Shown one piece after another: positions 23,515 through 34,062 of a stretch of DNA of 64,000 bases. Under the pieces are notes generated by a model, which saw only the letters and a program-made list of their open reading frames with translations, was not told the DNA's origin and did not search any database. The stretch is taken from positions 1 to 64,000 of the forward strand of contig CANMCD010000007.1 of the NCBI GenBank assembly GCA_947496185.1, in the 5' to 3' direction. The position numbers and the translations under genes are program-made. Numbering within the stretch: position 1 is the stretch's first letter; each line of letters begins with the position of its first letter. The stretch comes from an uncultured Tenacibaculum sp. (GTDB lineage: Bacteria; Bacteroidota; Bacteroidia; Flavobacteriales; Flavobacteriaceae).

Positions 23515-24372
23515 ATGGTAAGAAACGAAATAGGTGGAAATCAGTTTTCCACCAAAAATATAGGAGGTAAAAAGCAGAGGCTTGAAGCTCCAGTTAAAAC
23601 AATAATATTAGCAAAAGACAATCAGTCTTTTACTAAAGAAGAGTTTAAAAACGTAATAGTTAATTGGAAAAAAGAAATTAAAAACAAAAATCTTGTTCCT
23701 TTTCCAAATGCAGAAGGGTTGGAGCCAAATAACACGGAAGCTCAACTTAAGGAGGGTCGTTATGAAGATTATGAGTTAAAATCAGCAGTATCAGGCACAA
23801 AATATAGGTTTGATATTTCTAATACTACTTATGAATCTTTTTTGACCTATAAAAATTCTCAGTACACGAGAATTTACGAAATAACAAATTTAGACGAAGT
23901 TCTTTGCGATATTCAGCCAAATGGAGAAATAAAAGGTCGTAAAATTTCATCTTTCATTATTGGTAATAGAAATCAAGCGACGGACAGCGATGTGCCGTTT
24001 GTAGACGTTTCAATTAAATATGAGAATAACACACATTCCATTCTTAAAACAGACGGAGAACCGTCAGACTTAGAGGGGATTTACGACGCGTTATTTGAAA
24101 AGGTAGCTTATTCAACAAACTCAATAAAATTCAGGTTAAAGAATGTGTTTACAGAAGACTACATAACTCAAGTTTTATATTCTGATTTTGTAATTAAAGA
24201 TAAAAATGGAGCAATTGTGGGAAGTTTAGGGAATATCCCTGTTGATAATACTGGAGTTTACGAAATAACTGGTACTTTTTCCAATGGTTATTCGCTAGAG
24301 TTAAATGGTGTTGTTGATCTAACGGAATTGTTAATTGAACCCGTAAATACTTTGTCTATCCAAATACCGTAA
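23515..24372 (+). CDS. Major tail tube protein (probable)
   Basis: 285 residues, beta-rich, with a C-terminal domain that resembles an added Ig-like module (NTGVYEITGTFSNGYSLELN). Located before two chaperone-sized genes and the tape measure gene, the position of the tail tube protein in siphoviruses. No precise family match can be claimed. Confidence 0.68.
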   Translation: MVRNEIGGNQFSTKNIGGKKQRLEAPVKTIILAKDNQSFTKEEFKNVIVNWKKEIKNKNLVPFPNAEGLEPNNTEAQLKEGRYEDYELKSAVSGTKYRFDISNTTYESFLTYKNSQYTRIYEITNLDEVLCDIQPNGEIKGRKISSFIIGNRNQATDSDVPFVDVSIKYENNTHSILKTDGEPSDLEGIYDALFEKVAYSTNSIKFRLKNVFTEDYITQVLYSDFVIKDKNGAIVGSLGNIPVDNTGVYEITGTFSNGYSLELNGVVDLTELLIEPVNTLSIQIP

Positions 24373-24375
24373 TAA

Positions 24376-24588
24376 ATGAAAACATATTTAGGAATTGTCT
24401 TCCCAGACGATTTAAAGTGCTCTTACGAAGATTTTGCAAGACAATATGGTACTTGCCACGTTTTTAAAAAAATACCTTCAGATATAAGAGAGGAAAAGTT
24501 AAGGGAAGTGTACAAAATAGCTGTACCAGATGGAAATACTAAGCCAACTCAAAAAAAGGGGTCAAAGCCTGACAAAAACAAAGGTTAG
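24376..24588 (+). CDS. Small tail protein, possible chaperone part
   Basis: 70 residues with a lysine-rich C-terminus (TQKKGSKPDKNKG). It overlaps the next frame by 59 bases and contains the run CAAAAAAAGGGG (24550-24561) inside the overlap. In lambda-like phages this place is held by tail assembly chaperones made by frameshifting. See findings. Confidence 0.6.
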   Translation: MKTYLGIVFPDDLKCSYEDFARQYGTCHVFKKIPSDIREEKLREVYKIAVPDGNTKPTQKKGSKPDKNKG

Positions 24589-25012
24589 ACGTGATTTCTT
24601 TGAGTTTATAAGAGGTTTAGAGAAGTATTTAGCTGAGATAAATAAAACTCAGTTAAATAAAGAAAGTAAAGATATATTCGGTAACCCTCTGGGTTTTTAC
24701 TCAAAGGCTACCGAATTTATTACTACAAATAATGCTCTTTTAGGAAAAGGGAATAAAATAAAAAAAGCAGGTGATCCGTATGATTTAAACGACACTGGAG
24801 ACTTTTTAAAAAGTATAAATACGAGTGTAAGCTCTTATAATATTCTTTTTAAAGCAACCGATCCAAAGACCAAAGATGTGCTAAAAAACCTCTTGACACC
24901 TGATATACTGGGGTTGTCTGACGAAGATTTGAACCAAGTTATTAACGAAAGGTTTTTACCATTTTTTTACGATTACTACATAAAAAATTTGCTAGGTGAT
25001 TTACAACATTGA
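24530..25012 (+). CDS. Tail-region protein, hypothetical
   Basis: 160 residues; ATG 24530 is the only good start and lies 59 bases inside the previous gene. The body (GNPLGFYSKATEFITTNNAL, then LTPDILGLSDEDLNQVINER) looks like a conserved Bacteroidota phage protein of the neck or tail-completion group. Either an independent gene or the product of frameshifting. Confidence 0.65.
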   Translation: MEILSQLKKRGQSLTKTKVRRDFFEFIRGLEKYLAEINKTQLNKESKDIFGNPLGFYSKATEFITTNNALLGKGNKIKKAGDPYDLNDTGDFLKSINTSVSSYNILFKATDPKTKDVLKNLLTPDILGLSDEDLNQVINERFLPFFYDYYIKNLLGDLQH

Positions 25013-25565
25013 TACCATACCAGCTAAACTATTTTTTAAAATCAATGAGAAAGGTGATTTAAGCCTGTTGTCAGATGAAAAATTAAGCAATGAACAATTA
25101 CAAAATATTTGGGAGGAAATTTTAAGTAGTTATCAGGAAATTACCAATAAAAAAGCTAATGATATTCAACTGCTCCTATCCAAAAAAATACAAAGTTTAA
25201 GCAGTAAACTATTTTCTATTAAAAATGCAGTGTTTTTGCTCAGAAGTGAGCGAGACAGTGAACTAGAATATTACCTTAAAAATAAAGGGTATAAGCTTGA
25301 AGAAGAAACATTCTTAAAAGATTTACAAAGGATTGAAGAACTAAGCCAAACGATAGAAATTAAGATAAAAAAACTGTTAGGACAGTTAGATTCTGATAAA
25401 AGCAAGGTAAAAAGCAACTTAACATTTGAAGAAATATTACTTGGTTATATGACTATTCTAGGATTTGGATATAAAGATGCTAACACCATAACATTGCTAG
25501 AATACATAGCAATCGAAAAGCAGGTAAACATCAAGTTAAAAGCTATGAAAAATGGGAAAGGTTAA
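24996..25565 (+). CDS. Tail assembly chaperone-like protein
   Basis: 189 residues, GTG start overlapping the previous gene by 17 bases and the tape measure gene by 14. All-helical and charged (LFSIKNAVFLLRSERDSELE, then YYLKNKGYKL). The place immediately before the tape measure gene suggests a chaperone that coats the tape measure; sequence gives no family. Confidence 0.58.
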   Translation: MIYNIDTIPAKLFFKINEKGDLSLLSDEKLSNEQLQNIWEEILSSYQEITNKKANDIQLLLSKKIQSLSSKLFSIKNAVFLLRSERDSELEYYLKNKGYKLEEETFLKDLQRIEELSQTIEIKIKKLLGQLDSDKSKVKSNLTFEEILLGYMTILGFGYKDANTITLLEYIAIEKQVNIKLKAMKNGKG

Positions 25566-28500
25566 CAAAATATCAGATAAAAGTTTTGCAGAAAGTAGTG
25601 CTTACGAATTCGGTAAAAAGTGGGCTAAAAGTTTAGAGCCAAGTTTGAAAGCTGGTGACGAATTGAATGTTGTTTTGAAAAGAATGAGTAAAAATTATGA
25701 ACTTTTAAAAAAGCAAACAAAAGGTTTTATATATCTCGAAAAGCAGTTTAAAATTGCGCCTACAAGAAAAGAATTTGTAAAACTTAAAAACAAAGAAATT
25801 AAACTTGTAGAGGAAAACCAAGTAGCATTAAAAGAGCAACAACGCTTAGAGAAAAGTTTGATTTCAGTTATTCAAAAAAAACAACTAGCTGTTGAGTCAA
25901 CAAACAAAGCTTTAACCAAAAATAAGTATGAGCTAAACAAGCTCAACAAAATAGAAAAAGAGAACGCTGTTCTAAATTCTAAGTCATCGACATTAATTGA
26001 AAAGTTAAATGTAAAACGCCTGCAGTCTATTCGTGTTATTCAAGACTTAATAGCAAAACGCGAAACTGGAATAAAACTTTCTAAAAATGAGGAACTAACC
26101 TTAAAAAAAGCTAGAGATCAGTTTTACAGATATGACAAAGCTATTAAGACAGCTAAAACTTCCACGTATCAATTTCAAGAATATGTAGGAAGATACCCGA
26201 CAACTTTTAAGCTTGCAATGGCTAGTGTAAAACAGTTTATTCCATTAATCACTGGTGGATTCGGCTTTATGCAAGGTATACAAGTTGTAAAGGGAGCAAT
26301 ACAAATTACTCGTGATTTCGGTAAAACGATGAGCAACATTGCGGGTATCTACAGAAAAAACCGCAAAGATATTGAGCCACTTGAGGAAAAGATTGTTGCA
26401 GTTGCTGGGGCTTCGGTAAATACTGCCACAGATGTAGCTAAACTGGCTGAATCACTTGCCACCCTTGGAAAAAAAGAAGTTGACATAATTAAGCTTTTAG
26501 AGCCTGCTAATAGTTTGGCGATAGGACTAAATGCATCTGCAGATGCTTCTGGTGAGTTTTTAGTTCAAATGTTAAATGCTTTTAACGCTTCAAGTGATGA
26601 AGCTAGTAAATATGCTGATGTTATTGCCACAATTAGAACCTCTACCTCCCTTGATTTTCAAAAAATGGTGGATTCCTTTCAGTACTTAGCTCCTATCTCA
26701 AAAGCTCTAAATAAAGATATAGCCTATACTGGTTCGCTTATTGGAATATTATCAGATAATGCAATAAAAGCAGAAAGAGCAGGTCGTTTACTGGGCACTG
26801 CACAACAAAGATTAGCTAAAGAAAATTTGACACTTATTGATGGTTTAGATCTATTAAATGAGGCTAAAAAGAAAAATGTTTCGGAGTTAGAGCTTTTAAA
26901 ATTAGCTTCTGACTTATTTGGTAAACAAGCAGCAGCATTAGGAGTGGTTTTAGCTGATAATACGGAATTGATTGAAAAGAATGCAGAAGCTATTCGTAAC
27001 AACGGAGGAGCTTTGAATGATCTTGTGGATGAACAATTAACGTCTTTAGATGCTCATTTTAGAATACTTGAAAGCAGATGGGAAGAATACATATTAAACA
27101 CTGACAAGTCAACTGGTGCATCGAATGATTTAAAGAAAGCTTTAAAGTTCCTTTCAGATAATTTAGGAACAATTATAAATGTTTCGATCAAGGTAGTAAA
27201 ATGGATAGGTATATACAAAGTAACTATGGCGCTTTCAAGTTCGGTTACCAAAATTGCAACAAAATCAAATAAGTTATACAGGCTATCAATAATAGCAATG
27301 AATGGCGGAATTAAAAAAGCCATTATTTCATTAAGAGCATTAAAAATTGCTACTGGTGCTACTGGAGTAGGATTGTTTTTAGTCGCTTTAGGAGCAGCAT
27401 ATGAGATTTGGCAAAGTTTTTCAGATGGTGCAAAAGAAGCAGTTGACGAAGTGACAAAGCTGAATAATGAGATGGAAAGGTTCAATAAAATTCAAAGTAG
27501 GTACAAGGAGATAGTTAGTACATATAAAAAAGGAACAGAACAGATAGGAGCATCGATTGAAGGGCAAGAAAATATTTTGAAAAGAGTTGGGGAAAAACTA
27601 AAAGAGTATGCAGACCAAAACTATCAATCAAACGAAATACATATAAGGGAAGCAAAGAAATTAATTAAAAATACACACGAAACAGAAATTGAGAAAATTA
27701 AAGAAAAAATAAGTGTTGCTTCTACCTACTCAGAAAGACAAATTAAGTATATAATTGGAGAAATTGCAGCTTATCAAAGTTTGGAGAAAACTATTAAAGA
27801 AAATGAGAATTATTTAGATGAGATAGAGAAAGAAAAAAGAAGAAAAGAAGAAGAAAGAAGAAAGAAACAAGAAGCTATAAAAAAACAAGCTATAAAAGAT
27901 AGCTACAGCCTTAATAGGTATAAATTAGAGCAGTCTATCGAAGTAGAAAAGAATATTCTAGAGAGTTCAAAATCTAGCTACAAAAAAAGATTAATAGCAA
28001 ATCAACAATATATTGACAAATCAATATCATTGCTTCGTGTGCAGTCAAGAAAAGCTATTGAAGAAGCTAAAGGAAGAACTGACAAGATCAAAGAAATTAA
28101 ACTAAAATTTGAAGCAGACAAAGAAGCTATTGAGAAACAAGGGGAAGAAAACTCTTTAAATATATTACGTAGTTATTTTGAGTTACGTAAATCTATTCTG
28201 GAAAAAATTAAAGGCTCAAATGATGGTGAATTAACGCTAAAACTTAATGTTAAGCAAGAAAAGTTAAACGATGTTTTAGGAGATGATACTTTACCATTAA
28301 AAAGGAAAGAGGAGTTAATTGAAAAACACGAGAAAAATATTGCAAATATTAAGCGTAAATTCGCAAAAGAGGCTTTAAAACAACAAATTGCTTTCTTGGA
28401 AGTCGAGCTTCAAAATGAGAAATATAACCAAGAACAGAAAGGGAAAATTGCCAATACTTTAAAAGGCTTAAAGCTTTCATTGTCTAGGGTAGTAACCGAG

Positions 28501-29496
28501 GGGATAACAGAAGATTTAAAAGACCAAAAGCAAAAGGAGCAAGAGTTTCACGAATGGAAAACAAATCAAATATTACTTGCGTCTGAAAACCTATCGTTGA
28601 GTCTAAATATTGATTCGGCTAAAATTGAGAGTTTTTTAACTCAAATGGTTGATGGTTTCGGTAAAAGTACTGAGGGTGTACTTAACGGTATTACTACAAT
28701 GACGGGCATTGTAGGTGGCGTTATGAGTGGTATTTATCAGGCAAATATTCAACAAATAGAAGACGAAAGACAGTACTGGGATGAGTATTACGACAAGAGG
28801 ATTGAGAACGCAGAAGGAGACAAAATCCATCAAGATTTATTAAGAAAAGAAAAAAAGAAAAAGGACGATGAGCTCAACAAAAAACAAAGAAAAGAACAAC
28901 ACAAACAAGCTAAATTTCAAAGAGATGCTGCAATATTTCAAATAGGTATTAATACAGCCCAGGCTATTCTTGGTATTTGGGCACAAGTACCAAAGTTTGA
29001 CTTTGGTATTAGTGCAGGGCTTTTAACGGCTTTAGTAAGTTCTTTAGGTCTCGCGCAAATGGCGGCTGTTGCTTCTAAACCTTTGCCTAAATACGCAAAA
29101 GGTACTGATAATCATTCGGGAGGTTTAGCATTAGTAGGGGAAGAAAGACCAGAGGTAATAATTGAGCCAAATAAAGACCCTTATATCACTTTTACGCCGT
29201 CAATTATTGATCTACCAAGCGGAACAAAAGTAGTTCCGTCACTTGAGGAATATGAAAAGATTATGAGGTCTAGTTCTATGGCATCTTTGGATATAGAGAA
29301 CAGAAAACTGAAAAGCTATCAAGAGCAACAAAGGTCTTTAGATAGTTTTTTAATGGCGGAGCTTTTAGAAGAAACTAGACTTTCAAGAAAAGCATTTGAA
29401 AGGTCTAGACCTATACATATAAACGACAATAGTGAGAAAATTGCAGACAGCATATCACAAGCTATTTATAAACAAAACGCAACGGATTGGGATTAA
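25552..29496 (+). CDS. Tail tape measure protein
   Basis: 1314 residues. N-terminal coiled coil (1-200), then the TP901-type tape measure core from about residue 250 (DFGKTMSNIAGIYRKNRKDI through DFQKMVDSFQYLAPISKALN), hydrophobic segments near 605, long K/E-rich coiled coils (690-1000 and 1080-1110) and a glycine-rich C-terminal segment HSGGLALVGEERPEVIIE. It sets tail length; at roughly 1.5 angstrom per residue a tail near 200 nm would be expected. No lysozyme or peptidase motif was noticed within it. Confidence 0.93.
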   Translation: MGKVNKISDKSFAESSAYEFGKKWAKSLEPSLKAGDELNVVLKRMSKNYELLKKQTKGFIYLEKQFKIAPTRKEFVKLKNKEIKLVEENQVALKEQQRLEKSLISVIQKKQLAVESTNKALTKNKYELNKLNKIEKENAVLNSKSSTLIEKLNVKRLQSIRVIQDLIAKRETGIKLSKNEELTLKKARDQFYRYDKAIKTAKTSTYQFQEYVGRYPTTFKLAMASVKQFIPLITGGFGFMQGIQVVKGAIQITRDFGKTMSNIAGIYRKNRKDIEPLEEKIVAVAGASVNTATDVAKLAESLATLGKKEVDIIKLLEPANSLAIGLNASADASGEFLVQMLNAFNASSDEASKYADVIATIRTSTSLDFQKMVDSFQYLAPISKALNKDIAYTGSLIGILSDNAIKAERAGRLLGTAQQRLAKENLTLIDGLDLLNEAKKKNVSELELLKLASDLFGKQAAALGVVLADNTELIEKNAEAIRNNGGALNDLVDEQLTSLDAHFRILESRWEEYILNTDKSTGASNDLKKALKFLSDNLGTIINVSIKVVKWIGIYKVTMALSSSVTKIATKSNKLYRLSIIAMNGGIKKAIISLRALKIATGATGVGLFLVALGAAYEIWQSFSDGAKEAVDEVTKLNNEMERFNKIQSRYKEIVSTYKKGTEQIGASIEGQENILKRVGEKLKEYADQNYQSNEIHIREAKKLIKNTHETEIEKIKEKISVASTYSERQIKYIIGEIAAYQSLEKTIKENENYLDEIEKEKRRKEEERRKKQEAIKKQAIKDSYSLNRYKLEQSIEVEKNILESSKSSYKKRLIANQQYIDKSISLLRVQSRKAIEEAKGRTDKIKEIKLKFEADKEAIEKQGEENSLNILRSYFELRKSILEKIKGSNDGELTLKLNVKQEKLNDVLGDDTLPLKRKEELIEKHEKNIANIKRKFAKEALKQQIAFLEVELQNEKYNQEQKGKIANTLKGLKLSLSRVVTEGITEDLKDQKQKEQEFHEWKTNQILLASENLSLSLNIDSAKIESFLTQMVDGFGKSTEGVLNGITTMTGIVGGVMSGIYQANIQQIEDERQYWDEYYDKRIENAEGDKIHQDLLRKEKKKKDDELNKKQRKEQHKQAKFQRDAAIFQIGINTAQAILGIWAQVPKFDFGISAGLLTALVSSLGLAQMAAVASKPLPKYAKGTDNHSGGLALVGEERPEVIIEPNKDPYITFTPSIIDLPSGTKVVPSLEEYEKIMRSSSMASLDIENRKLKSYQEQQRSLDSFLMAELLEETRLSRKAFERSRPIHINDNSEKIADSISQAIYKQNATDWD

Positions 29497-29499
29497 GTT

Positions 29500-31698
29500 A
29501 TGAACGGAATAAACACACAGTATAGAGACAGAGTAAAATATACATTATACCACAACCAATTAGGCGAAACGATTATTGAAGAGCCTATAGGGTGGGAAGA
29601 TGACGACAAGGAATATGTAAGGCATAAAAAATACCATGGGGTGCTAACAAAACTGTCTAATAGTTCGAAGTATATTGAGAACGGGGCAGATTTCATAAAT
29701 ACAGTATTTGATACTTACGGAATTAACGAAGAAATTACACTTAAAAAAGAGATTCGACACCCTTACACGGACAGATGGGTACTAGATTACGAGGGAGTTA
29801 TTGATCTGTCTAAATGGTCATCAGAAGGTTTTACGGTTAAGGCGAAATTTAATTCCAGTGGTTTACAAACTCTTTTAAAAGCTAGGGAATCAGAACAAAT
29901 AGAGATTGAAAGAACCACCACATTGGATGGAAAACCTTTGTCAAAACTTGATACCCATGAGATTGAAATGAAAGGACGAAAGGTTTACTTAGAATCAAAA
30001 TTTGAAGAAGATACCAATGTTCAAGTCAGGACTGACGTTCCCGGAGGGAATGGAAAATTTTATCAGATTAAAAACATTTTTCCCTTAAAAATTAGTTCTA
30101 AAGCTGATGAGCTTGTCCACACCCCACAAGAAGGGATGTTCGAATTTGAACCGAATGCAAGTCATATTTTTTATGGCCCAAATGACAGAAAAAAGGTTTT
30201 AAAAATATCTATAAAAGGGAGTTTTACAATTAAGCCTTGGACTGTTGAAAATATTAACTCTGATGAGTTCGTACGTTTAAATCTCTTTGTGTATAAGGAT
30301 GGAAATTACAATTTAAAGATTGGGCACACGGTATATAGCGATCCAAGTCCAAGAAGTACTGGAGTCAGAAGAGCGTCTTTTGATAGAGAAATTGATGTGG
30401 TTTTAGAAGAAGGAGAAAGCATGTGTTTATGTTTTTGGACTGGAGCAGATTTAGGGGGCTCAACTTTTGGTGGGTACGGGTATTTTAGGCACGAATTTCT
30501 ATATCCTAAAATCGACATGGTTATTCAAGAAGATAGCTCTTTCCCTAATACTAATACAAAAGTTGTTCTAGCGCACGAGTTAGTTGATAGGCTTACTAAT
30601 ATAATTACGGGCAAGAAAAATGTAGTTCATTCAAAATACTTAGGAAGAAAAGCATTAGGTTATCAAAATGATGGTAACGGAGCTTTGAAAGGGTATGCCT
30701 GTGGGCACTGGATACGAGGATTTGACAAGATACCAGAGAGAGAGTCGAATAAGTATAAGCCATTCACAACATCTTTAAAAGACTGTTTAGAAGACTTAAT
30801 TGTCACTGAAAATGTAGGTATAGGAATTGAAAAAAAAGGAGTTAGCGAGAAACTTGTAATTGAGCCGTTGGAAGAATTCTACATTAATGAAGTTACTGTT
30901 AAATTACCTTATCAAGCAACAAATGTTAAAAGAAAGGTAGCCGAAAAACATTACTATTCGAGCATTTTAATAGGTGCAGCAAAAGGCTGGGATAACGAAG
31001 AAGCCATGGGGTTAGATGAGTATAATACACAAAGTAATTTTGTAACTCCTATCACCAGAATTAAAAACGAATTTAGAAGAATTACTAAGTATATTTACGC
31101 GCCATATGCAGGAGAATTTATAAGAAGAAAGCAAAAATTAAAGTTCCCAAATTTAGATCACAAAAACGACAAGGAGATATTTCCTTTTGCTCTCACCAAA
31201 AGAGGAGGGAAGTATACACAGAGAACTTGGCATGATGACCTTGATAAGAAGCCAGTCGGTGTGTATTCTCCTGACACCGCATACAATTTACTTTATTCGC
31301 CAGTAAATTTACTTTTAAAACACTCTAAGTTTATTGCTGGCTCATTTATCCATCATTTAAACGATGTTTTAAGTTTTGGAAGCTCAAAAGGGAATACAAA
31401 CCTTTCAACAAAAAAAAGATATAGGCAGGAATTTGCAGAAAATAAAGATATTCAATGTAGTAAACTAGGTAATCCATTATTTGTGCCAATTGAGGTCGAA
31501 TTTGAGCACAAATTTGATTTTTTGTTAAAAGAGCAGCTTGAAGGAACTTCTATAATTAATGGTAAAGAAGTCAAAAACATATACGGTTTAATTGAATTTA
31601 TTAACGAAAAAGGAGACCCTGAAAGGGGTTATTTTCAGTCTTTGAAACCAAAGGGGAAAGGCAAGTGGAAACTATTAAAAGCTTACGAAAATGATTAA
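29500..31698 (+). CDS. Distal tail / tail tip protein
   Basis: 732 residues starting three bases after the tape measure stop. N-terminal part (VKYTLYHNQLGETIIEEPIG) and the repeated beta segments resemble large tail-tip proteins of Bacteroidota phages that follow the tape measure gene. It likely forms the tail tip with the next protein. It overlaps that gene by eight bases. Confidence 0.68.
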   Translation: MNGINTQYRDRVKYTLYHNQLGETIIEEPIGWEDDDKEYVRHKKYHGVLTKLSNSSKYIENGADFINTVFDTYGINEEITLKKEIRHPYTDRWVLDYEGVIDLSKWSSEGFTVKAKFNSSGLQTLLKARESEQIEIERTTTLDGKPLSKLDTHEIEMKGRKVYLESKFEEDTNVQVRTDVPGGNGKFYQIKNIFPLKISSKADELVHTPQEGMFEFEPNASHIFYGPNDRKKVLKISIKGSFTIKPWTVENINSDEFVRLNLFVYKDGNYNLKIGHTVYSDPSPRSTGVRRASFDREIDVVLEEGESMCLCFWTGADLGGSTFGGYGYFRHEFLYPKIDMVIQEDSSFPNTNTKVVLAHELVDRLTNIITGKKNVVHSKYLGRKALGYQNDGNGALKGYACGHWIRGFDKIPERESNKYKPFTTSLKDCLEDLIVTENVGIGIEKKGVSEKLVIEPLEEFYINEVTVKLPYQATNVKRKVAEKHYYSSILIGAAKGWDNEEAMGLDEYNTQSNFVTPITRIKNEFRRITKYIYAPYAGEFIRRKQKLKFPNLDHKNDKEIFPFALTKRGGKYTQRTWHDDLDKKPVGVYSPDTAYNLLYSPVNLLLKHSKFIAGSFIHHLNDVLSFGSSKGNTNLSTKKRYRQEFAENKDIQCSKLGNPLFVPIEVEFEHKFDFLLKEQLEGTSIINGKEVKNIYGLIEFINEKGDPERGYFQSLKPKGKGKWKLLKAYEND

Positions 31699-32881
31699 AG
31701 AATTAAATACAGTTGAACCATATTTTTACATTTCAAAATCGAACTCAATTAGGTTTGTAAAAAATATGGAAGGTGGTAAACCTACTGATATTAGAATTGA
31801 TGAAAATAGAATGTCGCATCAAGATTTTGTTGAAATTCCGTATACTCAATATCAAATATTTTCAAATCTTGATAATGAGCCGACACAATTTAAAACGAAC
31901 TATCCTTTTTTTAGTGTCAAGGCAATTTCACCATTGGGAAAATATAACCTACCAGTAAAAAAGAAGACTAAAAATATGGGTTTAAAGGATAGTAGAGATG
32001 CTAGGGCTTATAGGCTTCAAAACGGTAAAACTGGGATATATTTCTTGTCGGGAAGGCTGTACGATTATAGTACTGGAAAGGTTACAGGTACTTATAATTT
32101 AGGAGGAAGGTTACCAGAATGGGCAAAAAAAGGTGTAAATGTACTTTTTGATGGTAATTGGTACTCGATAAAAAACATTTTTAATAATGAAGAAAAGCAA
32201 GTAAAAGTATTAGAAATTGACAAAACATACTCAGGATCTACCACTGGTAAAATTGGAGTAGTTTATAATCTAGAAAACTACGAAGTGTATGAGTTTGTTA
32301 CGGATATGGGAAAGTTTTTAAACGAGGTTTTTACCATTCAAATCAAAGCAGAAAACACTCCGTTTCCAACATTTACATACCAAAGCGAAAAAATTAAAGT
32401 CATACATGATATGACTGATTACGTTGAAATAGAGTATAGTAATGATACAAACACTGATATTCTCTATTCAACGGGAATTAAATTTAAGATATGGCTTCGC
32501 TTAGAATCTGAAAGAGATACACCACTTGGGGCTGTAAATTCTCATAAAACAGATATAAATACAATTCTAATAGATGGAAATATCCATGAGGCAAAGGAAT
32601 TTGTTTTTGAACCAGTTACCCGTGGGTATTTCCTAGTTATTTACAGAGCAATGTTCCATAGGCAATTGTCAATTAACAAAACTTTTTATGTGTTAAGTGA
32701 TCCGCCAGAAAATGATGGTGATTTTATTGATACAAATTTATATTCTTTAAAAGCGAAACTTATAAAAACGTCGGGAGTTTTTAATTCTAGGTCACATAAT
32801 AGTGAATTGCCAAGCGATGGCGGTGTAATAGATTTACCACCATTATTAGATATCGGCAACGATGGTTACCTTAAGATTTAA
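31691..32881 (+). CDS. Tail tip protein, hypothetical
   Basis: 396 residues, beta-rich, starting in an 8-base overlap with the preceding tail gene. No domain recognised. Position suggests a structural tail component. The 3' end overlaps the convergent minus-strand gene by 11 bases. Confidence 0.62.
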   Translation: MIKELNTVEPYFYISKSNSIRFVKNMEGGKPTDIRIDENRMSHQDFVEIPYTQYQIFSNLDNEPTQFKTNYPFFSVKAISPLGKYNLPVKKKTKNMGLKDSRDARAYRLQNGKTGIYFLSGRLYDYSTGKVTGTYNLGGRLPEWAKKGVNVLFDGNWYSIKNIFNNEEKQVKVLEIDKTYSGSTTGKIGVVYNLENYEVYEFVTDMGKFLNEVFTIQIKAENTPFPTFTYQSEKIKVIHDMTDYVEIEYSNDTNTDILYSTGIKFKIWLRLESERDTPLGAVNSHKTDINTILIDGNIHEAKEFVFEPVTRGYFLVIYRAMFHRQLSINKTFYVLSDPPENDGDFIDTNLYSLKAKLIKTSGVFNSRSHNSELPSDGGVIDLPPLLDIGNDGYLKI

Positions 32882-33071
32882 GCTTTTTAAGCTGCTCATC
32901 TGTGATATTCAGATTGTTTTGAATATTGGTAGTATAGTTATTAATTACGGTTGGTTTATTATCAGAAAAAGATGGAGAATTGTATGGTTCTTCATCGGGC
33001 AATTTAGATGCAATTTTTTTGCCGATAAACCAACATGTTAAAGTAAAAAAAAGTATGATTTCTAGGAACAT
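32871..33071 (-). CDS. Small membrane protein on the opposite strand
   Basis: 66 residues with an N-terminal membrane helix (MFLEIILFFTLTCWFIGKKI) and an Asn-rich C-terminal part (NNYTTNIQNNLNITDEQLKK). It is the only minus-strand gene among the late genes, a typical position for a gene expressed from the lysogen, for example in superinfection exclusion. Function is inference. Confidence 0.6.
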   Translation of the reverse strand: MFLEIILFFTLTCWFIGKKIASKLPDEEPYNSPSFSDNKPTVINNYTTNIQNNLNITDEQLKKLKS

Positions 33072-33171
33072 ACTGTAAATTTAAAGAAAAAACACGACAC
33101 CATGACGTAAACGAAGCTTTATTTTTTAGTCTTCAAAATAATATGAAGATATTTATATAAAAAAGTAGGTT

Positions 33172-34038
33172 ATGTCTCTAAAATGGATTCAAAAACAAAT
33201 CATAAATATAAATACTCAATTAAAAAAAATTAGAGATAATAGTAGGAATATCCATGAGTTAGAAGAAACTATTGAGGTCTATGAGAAGAGTTATGTACCT
33301 ATGTATGACAATGTTTTAAAAAAGACTTTGAAGTTTGATCTATCAAAATTTAAACCCGATTTGTCAGGATTCCAAAAAAAAAGTGAAAAAAATAAACCTG
33401 CGGGATATGTTGGTTTAGATCAAAGCTCTCTAATTAGAGAAGACTTTATACCTGATCTAGCAATTTCAAAAATAATTGACTTACAAAAACAATTAAATAG
33501 AGCTGTGAAGTCTTTTTCAATTTCTGGTGACAAAGTTAAGGAAGTAACCGTCACTAAATACGATGGAACAGTTTTAAGATCAAATTTTAATGATTTAAGA
33601 CTAAATAATTTAGTATTTGACAAGCAACAAGGGAAATTAAATGCTACTCTATCAGATGACTCTTCTATTTCTACTGATTTAGATGGCAGATATCTAAAAC
33701 TTTCAGGCGGCACTGTAACTGGTTATACTGAATTTAAGGATTACACATCGTTTGGTCAAAGAGCCGAATTAAACATAAGCTTGACAGACTTATTTATAGG
33801 TTCAAAAAAATGCCTCATTACCAAAGAATATCTTGAAGTTTGGAAATTCCTAACACCAAAAGACATAATGGTAAAAGTTTATAATAATTGGCAAAATGTT
33901 AGCAGTCAAATGCTTAATTCTCAAAGACCAATAGAAGCTGATAAGGTAGGTACTATTTTGGTGAACCCTTCACGTAATGAACTTTATGTGAGAATGTCAG
34001 AAACAAAATGGGGGAAAGTTAAAGTAGACCCTATCTAA
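33172..34038 (+). CDS. Tail fibre / receptor-binding protein
   Basis: 288 residues. N-terminal coiled coil (1-50), then a fibre-like region with the motif LDGRYLKLSGGTVTG (D-x-R-Y-L-x-x-x-G), known from tail-fibre shafts, and a beta-rich C-terminus (EADKVGTILVNPSRNELYVR) that could be the host-binding head. It lies just before the lysis genes. Confidence 0.68.
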   Translation: MSLKWIQKQIININTQLKKIRDNSRNIHELEETIEVYEKSYVPMYDNVLKKTLKFDLSKFKPDLSGFQKKSEKNKPAGYVGLDQSSLIREDFIPDLAISKIIDLQKQLNRAVKSFSISGDKVKEVTVTKYDGTVLRSNFNDLRLNNLVFDKQQGKLNATLSDDSSISTDLDGRYLKLSGGTVTGYTEFKDYTSFGQRAELNISLTDLFIGSKKCLITKEYLEVWKFLTPKDIMVKVYNNWQNVSSQMLNSQRPIEADKVGTILVNPSRNELYVRMSETKWGKVKVDPI

Positions 34039-34062
34039 AAATTAAACAAAAAATTTCCTCTT

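Noticed and set aside
24376-25565. Classical -1 frameshift of the lambda G/GT kind
   Set aside because: The downstream frame is +1 (or -2), not -1, so the lambda mechanism cannot apply; only the less certain alternatives are kept as a finding.
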